Positions 51,128-60,394 are shown, numbered from the stretch's first letter. The stretch: DNA of 64,000 bases from Halorientalis pallida (GCF_004118325.1 NZ_RDFA01000003.1:434001-498000); one strand, 5' to 3'. Made by a program: numbers and translations. The notes: generated from the letters alone by a model not told the origin.

Positions 51128-52772
51128 GTGCGGCCTCTTCGGGCACCTGGCCTTCGACCAGCTCCTCGTCGGCGTACTCCTCGCGGAGGTCCTTCTTCGA
51201 GAACTTGCCCGTCGCTGTCTTGGGCACCTCGTCGATCTGGATGAAGTCGTCGGGGAGCCACCACTTGGGGTAGTCCTCGGAGATCTCCTGGCGCAGGTCC
51301 TCGGCCACGGCCTCGGGGTCGGCCCCCTCGACAGGGACGATGAACGCCACGGGCCGTTCCTGCCAGCGCTCGTGGGGCACGCCGACGACGGCGGCCTCGG
51401 CAACGCCGTCGTTGGCCATGATGGCGTTTTCGAGTTCGACCGAGGAGATCCACTCCCCGCCCGATTTGATCACGTCTTTCGCGCGGTCGACGATCTTGAT
51501 GTAGCCGTCCTCGTCGACGGTCACCACGTCGCCGGTCTTGAGCCAGTTGCCCTCGAAGTCGTTCTCGTTGGCCTCGGGCCGCTCGAAGTACTCCTGGGTG
51601 ACCCAGGGGCCGCGAACGTAGAGTTCACCGAAGTCCTCGCCGTTCCAGGGCACCTCGTCGCCGGAGTCGTCGACGACTTTGAACTCCAGGCCGGGGACGA
51701 TCAGGCCCTGCTTGGCGCGGCGGTCGATCTGTTCCTCGTAGGAGAGGTCCTCGGCCAGCCCGGACTTGAGGTGGGCGACCGAGCCGATTGGTGCCATCTC
51801 GGTCATGCCCCAGGCGTGGGTGACGGAGACGCCGTGTTCGTCGAACCACTCGATCATGGCCTTCGGTGCCGCAGAGCCACCGATAATGACGGTTTCGAGT
51901 TCCGACAGGTCCACGTCGTTGCCGGCCTGGATGTACTCCTGCAGGCCCAGCCACACCGTGGGAACGCCGGCGGTGATGGTGACGCCCTCTTCCTCGATCA
52001 ACTGGGCGATGTCCGCGGGCTCGGGCGATGGGCCGGGATAGACGTGTTTCGCGCCGGCCGCGGTCGTCGAGAACGGCATCCCCCAGGCGTTGACGTGGAA
52101 CATCGGGACGACCGGCATCACCACGTCGTCGTCCTCGATGCCCAGCCCCTGTGGCGTCATCGTCGCCATGGTGTGCCCCCAGAGCATCTGCTGGGTGTAC
52201 TCGACGCCCTTGGGCTTGCCCGTGGTGCCGGAGGTGTAACACATCCCGGCGGGCTGGTCCTGATCGACGACCGGCCAGTCGTACTCGGTCTCGTGGCCGT
52301 CGATGAACGACTCGTAGTCCACGGCGTCGAACGGCAGGTCCGGGACGGAATCGCCCATGATCACGAACTGCTCGACGGTCTCGAACGACTCGGGGTCGTA
52401 CGCGCCGGCCAGCTTCTCGGCCAGCGACGGGTCGACGAAGATCGCCCGATCCTCGGCGTTCTCGACGATGAACTGGATGTGTTCGTCGGGGAGGAGCGGA
52501 TTGATCGTGTGGAGTTGCGCGCCGAGCGTCGGGATGCCGAAGTAGGTCTCGAAGTGGCGGTGGTGGTTCCAGCAGAACGTCGCGATACGGTCGCCCTCGC
52601 CCATGCCCGCGTCGGTCAGAGCGTGAGCTAACTGTGCCGTACGGTCGCTGTACTCCTCGTACGTGTAGCGTTCGATCCCCTCGTGTGTTCGGGAGACGAT
52701 CTCGGTGTCGGCATAGAGGTTCTCCGCACGCCACAGGAACGGCCGCAGTGTCTGGTCAGTGCCTCCTGGCAT
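51114..52772 (-). CDS. medium/long-chain acyl-CoA ligase (AlkK/FadD-like)
   Basis: A 552-residue AMP-forming acyl-CoA synthetase. The P-loop CYTSGTTGKPKG, HAWGMTEMAPIGS, WLKTGDVVTVDEDGYI and KDVIKSGGEWISS, with the C-terminal TATGKFSKKDLR (catalytic Lys), are intact. The N-terminal WNHHRHFETYFGIPTLGA and HTINPLL stretches are typical of the medium-chain AlkK group. The start is the ATG at 52772. Its last codons and stop lie inside the second copy of a tandem repeat. It is the second of three ligases here. Confidence 0.93.
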   Translation of the reverse strand: MPGGTDQTLRPFLWRAENLYADTEIVSRTHEGIERYTYEEYSDRTAQLAHALTDAGMGEGDRIATFCWNHHRHFETYFGIPTLGAQLHTINPLLPDEHIQFIVENAEDRAIFVDPSLAEKLAGAYDPESFETVEQFVIMGDSVPDLPFDAVDYESFIDGHETEYDWPVVDQDQPAGMCYTSGTTGKPKGVEYTQQMLWGHTMATMTPQGLGIEDDDVVMPVVPMFHVNAWGMPFSTTAAGAKHVYPGPSPEPADIAQLIEEEGVTITAGVPTVWLGLQEYIQAGNDVDLSELETVIIGGSAAPKAMIEWFDEHGVSVTHAWGMTEMAPIGSVAHLKSGLAEDLSYEEQIDRRAKQGLIVPGLEFKVVDDSGDEVPWNGEDFGELYVRGPWVTQEYFERPEANENDFEGNWLKTGDVVTVDEDGYIKIVDRAKDVIKSGGEWISSVELENAIMANDGVAEAAVVGVPHERWQERPVAFIVPVEGADPEAVAEDLRQEISEDYPKWWLPDDFIQIDEVPKTATGKFSKKDLREEYADEELVEGQVPEEAAPDEE

Positions 52773-52840
52773 GCGCTAAACCAGCGGCGCATGTCATATC
52801 ATAGTTCCCCTCGGATGTGACGGAGAAACGTCAAAACGTA

Positions 52841-53446
52841 TTAGACTTCCAGGCGCTGCATCAGGCCGACGAGTTCTTCGAGCTGGGGGAAGGTGTACAC
52901 CTTGACGTTGATGTTGGCGTCCTGTGCGTGGACGCGGGAATCGAACATGAGCGCCATGTCGCTGTCGCGGTCGCCGATGATCTCGTCGACGGTGCCGCTG
53001 CCGGGGCCGAACGTGAAGTTCGGCGTCGACATGTCGATGGTCGTCTCCAGCACGTTCGCCCAGCCGTCGATGAACCCGCTGGTCATGATGTTGCCGATCT
53101 CCTGGATCGCGCTCTTTTCCATCTCGGTGAACCCTTCCGCGTCGGGGTCGGTCCCGCCCATATCACCGAGCATCCCGGCGGCCAGGCGCTTCGCGCTATC
53201 GGCGTTGAACAGAAAGAGAACGTGCCCGTGGGGCGGCTCTTGCATCTCGATGTAGATACCGATCTGCTCGTCGTCGCCGACGTGTGTCTTGATATCCGGG
53301 ATGTCGATGAAGTTGATCTTCGTGATCTCCATCTCCGTGTTCATCCCGGTCATCTGACTCATGTGGTTGGCGACCGTGTTCCCACCCTCCTTGGCCATCT
53401 TGTTAAAAATACTCAACTTCCGTATGTCGATCATCAACTCGCTCAT
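52841..53446 (-). CDS. cheC: CheC-type chemotaxis phosphatase
   Basis: A 201-residue CheC, which dephosphorylates CheY-P in archaeal and Gram-positive chemotaxis. The second active motif is complete: Ser112-x3-Glu116-x2-Asn119 with Pro142, 23 residues on. The first (Glu20, Asn23 in KEGGN) keeps Glu and Asn but lacks the leading Asp/Ser. The start is the ATG at 53446 (MSELMIDIRKL). No other che gene is in the window. Haloarchaea carry several CheC paralogues; an orphan copy like this may act on a specific CheY or form CheC-CheD complexes. Confidence 0.9.
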   Translation of the reverse strand: MSELMIDIRKLSIFNKMAKEGGNTVANHMSQMTGMNTEMEITKINFIDIPDIKTHVGDDEQIGIYIEMQEPPHGHVLFLFNADSAKRLAAGMLGDMGGTDPDAEGFTEMEKSAIQEIGNIMTSGFIDGWANVLETTIDMSTPNFTFGPGSGTVDEIIGDRDSDMALMFDSRVHAQDANINVKVYTFPQLEELVGLMQRLEV

Positions 53447-53550
53447 GTGAGACCCCGAGGTAGCCGAACCTTCCGGGCGGCCGTATATAACTGATACCCA
53501 GCGAGTATCAAATGCTGTAACGTCTGTCGCCTGTTCCTCGCCGCCGCGGG

Positions 53551-54219
53551 TCACGCGACGCGGTGACTCACGGCGATCCCCTCGCCCAGGGGAATCAGCG
53601 CCGTCTCGAACGCCGGATCCGCGCCGACCGCGTCGAGGTAGTCCGCGACACCGGTGGTATGCTCGTTCACGTCACCAGGGTCCTCGCCCCGCACCAGCGC
53701 CGACAGTGCCTCGAAGTCGATGGGACCGGCCGTCACGGCGTTGTCCGCGATCACGACTCCACCTTCGGCGACCTTCGGCCGAACGGCCTCGAAGGCCTCC
53801 CGATACCGGTGTTTCTCGTTGTCGATCAGGACGGCGTCGAATGGGCCTTCGTAGTCGTCGACGGTACGAACAGCGTCGCCGAGTTCGTAGCTGGTCAGGT
53901 CGTCGAACCCGCCCCGACGCATGTACTCGCGAGCCTGGTCGAGTTCGTCCGCGTCGACCTCCGTCAGGACGATTTCACCGTCGTCGGGCAGCGCGCGGGC
54001 GAACCAGTACGCCGAGTAGCCGAAGCCGGAGCCGAACTCGAAGACGCGGCGGGCGGAGACCATGCGCGCGAGTAGCTGGAGCCACCCCCCGACCGTCGGC
54101 CCCACTGTCGGAAACCCTTCGGCGTCGGCCTGGGCGTCCATCTCGTCGATGATCTCGTCGGTGTCTGGGCCGATAGCGCGAGCGAACTCGGCGGTGGCGT
54201 CGGGCAGAATCTCGGGCAT
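53551..54219 (-). CDS. SAM-dependent O-methyltransferase
   Basis: A 222-residue class I methyltransferase of the catechol/caffeoyl-CoA O-methyltransferase group. Motif I is FEFGSGFGYSAYW (about 60-72), motif II carries the acidic TEVD, and FDAVLIDNEKHRY with VVIADNAV are the metal-binding region. A small hydroxylated or CoA-linked substrate is likely. The start is the ATG at 54219 (MPEILPDATAEF). A 42-codon gene precedes it on the same strand. Confidence 0.88.
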   Translation of the reverse strand: MPEILPDATAEFARAIGPDTDEIIDEMDAQADAEGFPTVGPTVGGWLQLLARMVSARRVFEFGSGFGYSAYWFARALPDDGEIVLTEVDADELDQAREYMRRGGFDDLTSYELGDAVRTVDDYEGPFDAVLIDNEKHRYREAFEAVRPKVAEGGVVIADNAVTAGPIDFEALSALVRGEDPGDVNEHTTGVADYLDAVGADPAFETALIPLGEGIAVSHRVA

Positions 54220-54263
54220 GGGCTGGCCTTTGGCCGGCGCTGGCAAAACGCTGGTCCCGTTCC

Positions 54264-54392
54264 TCACCGCTCGGCGTCATCGTCCGTCGCCCGCCCCTCA
54301 CGGCCGCTGCGGGCCCGGGCGACCAGATAGAGGACGCCGAGGATGATCGCGGGGTACCCGAGGGCGGCGAGGTACGGGTAGCTCCCGTCCAT
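54264..54392 (-). CDS. 42-residue single-helix membrane protein
   Basis: ATG at 54390-54392 opens a 42-codon frame with TGA at 54264-54266. The peptide starts MDGSYPYLAALGYP, forms one membrane helix (about 7-26) and ends in a charged tail (RARSGREGRATDDDAER). It lies 45 bases upstream of the methyltransferase on the same strand. Composition fits a true small haloarchaeal membrane protein; function unknown. Confidence 0.55.
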   Translation of the reverse strand: MDGSYPYLAALGYPAIILGVLYLVARARSGREGRATDDDAER

Positions 54393-54458
54393 ATCCACGG
54401 ATCGGTCCGTGCCACAAGTAAGCGTGCCGCCGATTCTCGGACGACGGGATCGGCGGCC

Positions 54459-55280
54459 TCACGCGTCGGGCGTGGCCGCGACCAGCGCCCGGACCCGATC
54501 CCGGTCGACGGGATTCGTCGTCTCTCCGTCCTCCTTCAGCGCCGTCCCGACGATGGCACCGTCGGCGACCGACAGCAGGTCCCCTATCGAGTCGGCGGTG
54601 ACGCCGCTCCCCACGAACACCGGCACGTCCGGGTCGGTCTCGTCGCGGGCAGCCACCACGGTCCGCAGGTCGTCGGCGTCGGTCACCGACCCGGTCGCCG
54701 GGCCGGAGACGACGAGGCCGTCCGCACGACCGCGGTCGATCGCGTCCGCGACCGCCGCCCCGAGGTCCCGACCCCCGAGCGGCGCGGAGTGTTTGACCGC
54801 CACGTCGGCCAGCACGGCCACGTCGGTGTCGATTCCCTCACGCAGGCGGAGCGTCTCCGCGGCCCGTCCTTCGATCACGCCCTGGTCGGTCACGCGTGCA
54901 CCGGTGTGGACGTTCACCCGGACGAACGCCGCGTCGACCGCCGCCGCCACCGACAGGGCCGCAGTCGCGTCGTTTCGAAGGACGTTGATCCCGACGGGAC
55001 AGTCGACAGTCTCGACGACCGTGGTGGCCGCTCGCGTCATCTCGGCGACGACGTGTTTCGGTACGTCGTCGGCGTGGAACGGCGCATCGCCGTAGTTCTC
55101 GACGATCAGCCCGTCGACACCGCCGTCGGCCAGTGCGCGAGCGTCGGCACGGGCACGCTCCAGTACAGCCTCGCGACCACCGTCAGGATCGTACCCGGGG
55201 GCCCCGGGCAGGGACGGCAGGTGAACCATGCCGACGACCGGACTGGTCGTCCCGAACGTCGCGGCGAGTTCGAGCGACAT
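54459..55280 (-). CDS. BtpA/SgcQ family TIM-barrel protein
   Basis: A 273-residue member of the BtpA family. It opens with a VVGMVHLPSLPGAPGY segment, contains VDGLIVENYGDAPF, then PVGINVLRNDA, AFVRVNVHTGARVTDQG and a phosphate-binding end VPVFVGSGVTADS and DGAIVGTALKEDG. Cyanobacterial BtpA stabilises photosystem I; related SgcQ is a sugar-phosphate enzyme, so an aldolase-like or isomerase role is more likely here. The start is the ATG at 55280; the frame continues upstream but is basic and non-homologous. Confidence 0.88.
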   Translation of the reverse strand: MSLELAATFGTTSPVVGMVHLPSLPGAPGYDPDGGREAVLERARADARALADGGVDGLIVENYGDAPFHADDVPKHVVAEMTRAATTVVETVDCPVGINVLRNDATAALSVAAAVDAAFVRVNVHTGARVTDQGVIEGRAAETLRLREGIDTDVAVLADVAVKHSAPLGGRDLGAAVADAIDRGRADGLVVSGPATGSVTDADDLRTVVAARDETDPDVPVFVGSGVTADSIGDLLSVADGAIVGTALKEDGETTNPVDRDRVRALVAATPDA

Positions 55281-55478
55281 GCTCCACGCTTCAGTGACGA
55301 CACCTAAAGTCGCTCCGCCGGGTCGTCGGACGTGGGCTACGATGCGAACGTATTCGGGCCGGAATTTGGGAAATTCGCTCGAACTACCCAATCTGACAGT
55401 GAATTCTTACGAGGTGAAAATAGCATGATCGTTTGTTACATACCAGGCGAAAAGCTCTACGTGCAGAGGTGAAGAAAA

Positions 55479-56018
55479 ATGGCTACGTCCGTCGACACCC
55501 GTACAGTTCTCGGCGCGGACGTCTCGCTCGAGTTGTCGGGCACGTGGGCCGGTTACTGGGTCGCCATGCTGCGGCTCCTGACTGGCTGGTGGTTCTTCCA
55601 CGCAGGGATCACCAAGTACGCGAACCTCTGGACCAGCGCCGAGCCGTTCACGGCGACCGGCTGGTTGACCGGCGCGACTCAGGGGACCGTCGTGGCACCG
55701 ATCACCGTCTGGTTCGGCAACAACGCCGCGTGGTTCGTGAACTTCACCATCCCGCTCGGCGAGACGCTGATCGGCCTGGCCCTGCTCCTCGGGGTGCTCG
55801 TCAGGTTCGCGGCCTTCTGGGGCGCGTTCCTGATGACGTTCTTTTACCTCGGGAACGCCGGGTTCGCCCACGGGTTCGTCAACGGTGACCTGATGGGCCT
55901 GTTGCTGTTCGTGACGCTGATCGTCCTCGGCGCGGGGCGGGTCATGGGCCTCGACCAGTACGTCGAGAACTGGGGCCTGGTCCAGGACCACCCGCGCCTG
56001 AAGTACCTGCTCGGGTGA
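55479..56018 (+). CDS. DoxX/DoxD-like membrane protein
   Basis: A 179-residue integral membrane protein with about four helices. RLLTGWWFFHAGITKYAN, LGETLIGLALLLGVLVRFAAFWGAF and NGDLMGLLLFVTLIVLGAGR match the DoxX family; related DoxD is the small subunit of thiosulfate:quinone oxidoreductase. The function is probably quinone-linked redox in the membrane, but unproven. A partner membrane gene follows after 15 bases, forming a two-gene operon. The 198-base gap upstream, to the divergent BtpA gene, has AT-rich sequence near 55395-55440 likely to be promoter. Confidence 0.85.
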   Translation: MATSVDTRTVLGADVSLELSGTWAGYWVAMLRLLTGWWFFHAGITKYANLWTSAEPFTATGWLTGATQGTVVAPITVWFGNNAAWFVNFTIPLGETLIGLALLLGVLVRFAAFWGAFLMTFFYLGNAGFAHGFVNGDLMGLLLFVTLIVLGAGRVMGLDQYVENWGLVQDHPRLKYLLG

Positions 56019-56033
56019 CTGAGGTGACAGGAT

Positions 56034-56333
56034 ATGACAGGCACACCCACGATATCCGCGGCTGACAGGGCGGCGATGCTCGTCGGCGGCGCGCTGGTCG
56101 TCGTCGGCACCGTCGTCCTCGGTCTGATCGAGACGTTCGTCGGGAACCCCAGTCCGGTGCCCGTGACCAACGAAGCCGGCGACGTGATCGCGTCCCCGAC
56201 CATCCCGGTCGAGATCCGGGCGACGCTGATCGCGCTCGGCCTGCTGGTCTGGGGCCTCTACGGCGTGTACAAGCTCGCCGCCCCGTCCGGCGGCGAGAGC
56301 ACCCCGACTGGCACGGCCGCCACGACCGAATGA
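56034..56333 (+). CDS. small membrane protein downstream of DoxX
   Basis: A 99-residue protein with two predicted helices (about 10-36 and 60-80) separated by an extracellular-type loop VGNPSPVPVTNEAGDVIASPTI. It lies 15 bases after the DoxX-like gene, so the two are cotranscribed and may form one complex. No family is recognised. A 7-bp stem-loop follows 16 bases after its stop codon. Confidence 0.78.
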   Translation: MTGTPTISAADRAAMLVGGALVVVGTVVLGLIETFVGNPSPVPVTNEAGDVIASPTIPVEIRATLIALGLLVWGLYGVYKLAAPSGGESTPTGTAATTE

Positions 56334-56348
56334 ACGGCGCACCGTCCC

Positions 56349-56370
56349 GGTGTGACCATCGCGTCACACC
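56349..56370. terminator. stem-loop between convergent genes
   Basis: GGTGTGA (56349-56355) and TCACACC (56364-56370) form a perfect 7-bp stem with an 8-base loop, between the convergent membrane-protein and thioredoxin-like genes. No T-run follows, so termination is only a suggestion. Confidence 0.45.
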
Positions 56371-56437
56371 CGCGAACCGATCGTAGTTCCTCTCCGCTCC
56401 GTGGACTCGCCACCCGACAGCGGCGGCGCTGTGACGC

Positions 56438-57004
56438 TCAGTCGTCGGTCCACTTGATCGAACAGCCCCGCGAGGGCCTGAACTCGTCGTCGATTTCCTC
56501 GCCGGCCAGCAGTCGCTCGACGATCTCGCGCATCTCCATCTCGGTCGGTTCGTCGTCGGGGTTCAGCGCGTCGTCGATCCGGCCGTGGTACACTAGTTCG
56601 AAGTCGTCCTCGGTACGCTCGAACAGGAACGGATCGGGGGTACAGACCGCGCCGTACGCGCGAGCGACGGCCTGGCTCTCGTCGCGGAGATAGGCGTCGT
56701 ACTGGATCGTCCCGTCGGCGACGAGGTCCTGCATCGCCTCGAAGGAGTCGTCGGGGTACTCCGCGGCGTCGTTGGGGTTGATCCCGACGACGGCGAGGTC
56801 GTCGTACGCGCCGGCGAGGTGGTTCAATTCGTCGAACTTCGCTTTCGCGTACGGACAGTGATTGCAGGTGAACACCACCAGCAGGGCCTCACAGTCGGCG
56901 AAGTCCGCCAGCGAGTAGGTCTCGCCGTCCGCGCCGGGCAGCTCGAAGTCGGGTGCCGGTTCGCCCCGCTGGATGGCATCGTCTTCGGAGTCGAGTGCGA
57001 CCAT
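56438..57004 (-). CDS. thioredoxin-like (AhpC/TSA-type) redox protein
   Basis: A 188-residue thioredoxin-fold protein. The active-site motif FTCNHCPY gives Cys47 and Cys50, followed by the AVVGINPND segment and VCTPDPF with a cis-Pro type turn. The C-terminal RPSRGCSIKW holds a further conserved Cys characteristic of this haloarchaeal and bacterial subfamily. It probably reduces disulfides or peroxides in the cytoplasm. The start is the ATG at 57004. It lies 40 bases downstream of the EamA-type gene on the same strand. Confidence 0.9.
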   Translation of the reverse strand: MVALDSEDDAIQRGEPAPDFELPGADGETYSLADFADCEALLVVFTCNHCPYAKAKFDELNHLAGAYDDLAVVGINPNDAAEYPDDSFEAMQDLVADGTIQYDAYLRDESQAVARAYGAVCTPDPFLFERTEDDFELVYHGRIDDALNPDDEPTEMEMREIVERLLAGEEIDDEFRPSRGCSIKWTDD

Positions 57005-57044
57005 GACGGCCGTGGGTAGGAGGCTGGTCGACAAAAGAATTGAG

Positions 57045-57461
57045 TCACTCGACGGCAGTCAGATACACAGCCCCGACCGCCAGCGCGATTCCGAGGCCCG
57101 TCCGGGCGGTCAGGGACTCGTCGAGCGCGACGATCCCGATGACGGAACTCGTGACGATGAACAGGCCGAAGATCGGAACGACGACGCTGACCGGGCCGGC
57201 CGAAAGCGCCCGGTAGTACGCGAGGATGCCGACCGCGAGTGCGAGCCCCGCGGCGTAGGCGTACAGCGACCGGTCGTGAGAGAGGTACTGGACGACGGGG
57301 GTGTCGGTGGCGACGACGACGCCGGTCGCGACGAGGACCAGAATACCGTTCGAGATCAAAAGCACCACCGTACTCGGTATCTCGCCCGTCGCGACCTTCG
57401 CCAGCGGCGCGACCAGACTGTACGCCAGCAAGGCCAGCAGCGCCCAGAGGAGATAGCTCAT
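57045..57461 (-). CDS. EamA-type (half-size DMT) membrane transporter
   Basis: A 138-residue protein with five membrane helices; it matches one half of a drug/metabolite transporter (LLWALLALLAYSL, AYYRALSAGPVSVVVPI, ALDESLTARTGLGIALAVGAVYL). Such single-repeat EamA proteins would work as homodimers or in pairs. The start is the ATG at 57461 (MSYLLWALL); the longer frame overlaps the divergent gene. The substrate is unknown. Confidence 0.88.
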   Translation of the reverse strand: MSYLLWALLALLAYSLVAPLAKVATGEIPSTVVLLISNGILVLVATGVVVATDTPVVQYLSHDRSLYAYAAGLALAVGILAYYRALSAGPVSVVVPIFGLFIVTSSVIGIVALDESLTARTGLGIALAVGAVYLTAVE

Positions 57462-57549
57462 GCTCGGAGAGGGAAAACCGAACGACAAATCCCTTCCGAT
57501 CAACCCCGCAGGCGACAGGTCGAAACAGGTAGAGACCCTTCCTTCGAAC

Positions 57550-58263
57550 ATGAACGCGCCGTCGCTACTGGAGATGCGCTGGGCCGACGTGCTGTTCGCA
57601 CACTGGAGCGTGGAACCGGCCGTCGTCGACGCGAAACTCCCCGACGAACTCTCGGCCGACACGTTCGACGGTGAGGCGTATCTCGGCGTGGTCGGCTTCC
57701 GGATGGAGTCCATCAGACCGCGGGGCTCGCCGCTCGGACTCTCCTTCCCCGAGTTGAACCTCCGGACCTACGTCGACGGGCCGGACGGGCCGGGCATCTA
57801 CTTCTTCAACCTCGACGCCGACGACTGGCTGGGCGTCGCCGTCGCCCGCCGCCTGTTCCGCCTGCCGTACTACCGGGCGGAGATGCAGGTCACCGAGACG
57901 GCCGACGGGTTCCGGTTCCGGAGCGGTCGCACCCACCCCGGCGTCCCGATGGCCGGCTTCGACGGGACCTACCGGCCGACCGGCACGCCGGGGGAACCCG
58001 ACCCAGGGTCGCTCGAACACTTCCTCACGGAGCGGTACCGCTTCTACGTCGCCGACGACGGCGGCCGAGTCTACGCCGGCCCGGTCGAACACCCGCCGTG
58101 GCCGCTCCAGAGTGCGACGCTGGAGATCCGGGAGAACGGCCTGTTCACCGCCAACGGGTTCGAGGCACCGGAGACCGACCCGCTGGTCCACTACAGTCCC
58201 GGCGTGGACGTGGAGGCGAGCGCACTCCGGCCCGTGGACGGGTCCGTCCTCCCGCTCCCCTGA
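57550..58263 (+). CDS. DUF2071 (YqjF) family protein
   Basis: A 237-residue protein with family-typical segments LEMRWADVLFAHWSVEP, GEAYLGVVGFRM, PELNLRTYVDGPDG and VEHPPWPLQSA. DUF2071 has an acetoacetate-decarboxylase-like beta-barrel, but the catalytic Lys environment is not evident here, so function is unknown. The start is the ATG at 57550, which lies after the promoter shared with the divergent EamA gene. An acyl-CoA synthetase follows 62 bases downstream on the same strand. Confidence 0.88.
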   Translation: MNAPSLLEMRWADVLFAHWSVEPAVVDAKLPDELSADTFDGEAYLGVVGFRMESIRPRGSPLGLSFPELNLRTYVDGPDGPGIYFFNLDADDWLGVAVARRLFRLPYYRAEMQVTETADGFRFRSGRTHPGVPMAGFDGTYRPTGTPGEPDPGSLEHFLTERYRFYVADDGGRVYAGPVEHPPWPLQSATLEIRENGLFTANGFEAPETDPLVHYSPGVDVEASALRPVDGSVLPLP

Positions 58264-58325
58264 CCACCGGCGGCAGGTCTGTAGCAACCGAAAGGTGAAA
58301 CCGGGAGGACGGTGACCCTTCGAGC

Positions 58326-59978
58326 ATGCCCTGGAGCGTCATGCCGGACTTCGACTCGTACGCGGCCGCGCGCGAGGAGTTCCAGTGGGACTTCCCCGAC
58401 CGGTTCAATCCCGCCGTGGACTTCCTGCGGAAACACGACGATCCCGACAACACGGCCCTGGAGTATCTGACACCCGCCGGCGAGCGGGGTTCCTACACGT
58501 TCCGGGAACTCGACGAGCGATCCGACCGGCTGGCGGCCGGGCTGGCGGACCTGGGCGTCGGCCCCGGAGATCGGGTCGGCGTCGTCGTCCCGCAGAAGCC
58601 ACAGAACCCGATCACGCACCTGGCCAACTGGAAACTCGGTGCGCTGTCGGTGCCGCTCTCGGTTCTCTACGGTCCCGACGCGCTCCAGTACCGGTTGGCC
58701 GACGCCGACGCGACGGCGGTCGTCGTCGATCCGGCGGTCCGTGACGAGGTCGACGAGGCCCGTCGGGACTGCCCGGCGCTGGACCACGTGATCGAAATCG
58801 AGACCGCGGCGCCGACGGGCGACGCCGTGGCGTTCGAGGCCGTCCTGGCGGCCTCCGGCGCGTCGGTCGATCCCTACGACGCGACGCCGGACACCGAGAG
58901 CGCCATCCTGTACACCAGCGGGTCGACGGGCCCGCCGAAGGGCGTCCTCCACTCTCACGCCCTCTGGTTGGGTCGGGCCGCTGCCTCCTACAACTACATG
59001 GATCGGGGACTCGGCCCCGACGCGACGGTCTGGACGCCCTCGGACTGGGCGTGGGGGTCGGCGCTGGGTGGGACCCTCTTCGCTACCTGGCACCACGGCG
59101 GGACGATGGTGGCCTACCCCGCCGAGACGTTCGACCCCGCGGCGGCCTTCGAGTTGCTGGAGGCGTTCGACGTGACCCATTCGTTCATGCCGCCGACTGC
59201 GTTGCGGTTGCTGATGGACGTGGAGAATCCGACCGGGCAGTACGACCTCTCGCTGGAGACCGTAGCGGCGGCGGGCGAACCGCTGACGCCGGAGATCCTC
59301 GACTGGGCCGAAGAGGCACTCGACGGCGTGGCAGTCAACGAGTACTACGGTCAGACCGAACTCAACCTCGTGGTCGCCAACTCCTCGGGCTGGTTCGAGA
59401 CCAGGGCGGGGAGTATGGGCAAGCCGCTCCCGGGCTACGACGTGGCGATCGTCGATCCCGGGGCCGCCGAGGCGGGCGAAGTCGAGCGCATGCCCAGGGG
59501 CGAGGCGGGCGAGATCGCCGTCCGGCCCCAGGACCGGTCGGTCTTCTTCGACGAGTACCTGGGCCTGCCCGAGAAGACGGCGGCCAAGCAGGTGGGCGAG
59601 TGGTTCGTGACCGGCGACCTGGCCGAGCGCGACGCCGAGGGGTACATCTGGTTCAAATCGCGGAAGGACGACGTGATCATCACCGCCGGGTATCGGGTCG
59701 GCCCGATGGAAGTCGAGGAGGCGATCCTCGAACACGACGACGTGGCGCAGGCCGGTGTCGTCGGTGTCCCCGACGAGACCCGCGGGGAGATCATCAAGGC
59801 CTACGTCGAACCCGCGGCGGGCGTCGCGGGTTCGGACGCGCTACGGGCGGAGATTCGTGAACTGGTCCGGGACCGGCTGGCCGAGTACGAGTATCCCCGC
59901 GAGATCGAGTTCGTCGCGGAACTCCCGCAGACGACGACCGGGAAGATCCGGCGGACGGAGTTGCGCGAGGAGGACTAG
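58326..59978 (+). CDS. acyl-CoA synthetase (AMP-forming, acetyl/medium-chain type)
   Basis: A 550-residue ANL enzyme. The P-loop LYTSGSTGPPKG, the NEYYGQTELN motif, FVTGDLAERDAEGYIWF, KDDVIITAGYRVGP and the C-terminal TTTGKIRRTELR are intact. The WTPSDWAWGSALGGTLF region is typical of ACSM/acetyl-CoA synthetase-like members that activate short and medium acids. The start is the ATG at 58326; an ATG at 58341 is also in frame. Its stop overlaps the convergent regulator stop by 4 bases. It is the third acyl-CoA ligase of the window. Confidence 0.93.
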   Translation: MPWSVMPDFDSYAAAREEFQWDFPDRFNPAVDFLRKHDDPDNTALEYLTPAGERGSYTFRELDERSDRLAAGLADLGVGPGDRVGVVVPQKPQNPITHLANWKLGALSVPLSVLYGPDALQYRLADADATAVVVDPAVRDEVDEARRDCPALDHVIEIETAAPTGDAVAFEAVLAASGASVDPYDATPDTESAILYTSGSTGPPKGVLHSHALWLGRAAASYNYMDRGLGPDATVWTPSDWAWGSALGGTLFATWHHGGTMVAYPAETFDPAAAFELLEAFDVTHSFMPPTALRLLMDVENPTGQYDLSLETVAAAGEPLTPEILDWAEEALDGVAVNEYYGQTELNLVVANSSGWFETRAGSMGKPLPGYDVAIVDPGAAEAGEVERMPRGEAGEIAVRPQDRSVFFDEYLGLPEKTAAKQVGEWFVTGDLAERDAEGYIWFKSRKDDVIITAGYRVGPMEVEEAILEHDDVAQAGVVGVPDETRGEIIKAYVEPAAGVAGSDALRAEIRELVRDRLAEYEYPREIEFVAELPQTTTGKIRRTELREED

Positions 59979-60283
59979 CGGTTCTCCTCGACCGCGCGCT
60001 CGAATTCGCGGGCAGCGTCGAGGACGGGGCTGTCCGTGTTGACCGTGTAGTATACTTCCTCGTCTTCGGGGTGGTGCTTGTCGAGCATCCCGAGATCGAC
60101 GACGCCGTCCACGTCGTCCATCAGGTGGAGTGTCTTCAGGGCGATGCCTGTCTCGTCGGCCAGTTCCGAGCGGGTGTAGGTCTCCTCGGGATCGAGCTCC
60201 AGGAGCGTGTCGATGATCGTCGCCATGGAGTCGTGTTCCGCGACGAACCCCCAGCCGCTGTCGGCCCGCGTGTCACTCTGCAT
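59975..60283 (-). CDS. small winged-helix DNA-binding protein
   Basis: A 102-residue protein with an HTH core: TIIDTLLELDPEETYTRSEL, then ADETGIALKTLHLMDDVDGV and a terminal helix. The ATG at 60283 is about 35 bases from TTAAAC (60316-60321), suggesting a very short leader; an in-frame ATG at 60226 would remove the acidic N-terminus. It resembles small haloarchaeal regulators; its target is unknown, although the neighbouring ligase is a candidate. Confidence 0.8.
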   Translation of the reverse strand: MQSDTRADSGWGFVAEHDSMATIIDTLLELDPEETYTRSELADETGIALKTLHLMDDVDGVVDLGMLDKHHPEDEEVYYTVNTDSPVLDAAREFERAVEENR

Positions 60284-60394
60284 GTAACTGAGACACCGAT
60301 AGGGACGACCGTGGCTTAAACCTAGGAACGGTGTTCGCTGCCGAGCCCCAGTGTGAGCCAGGGGACGGCCCGATTCGACCGGGCGGATAGCAAG

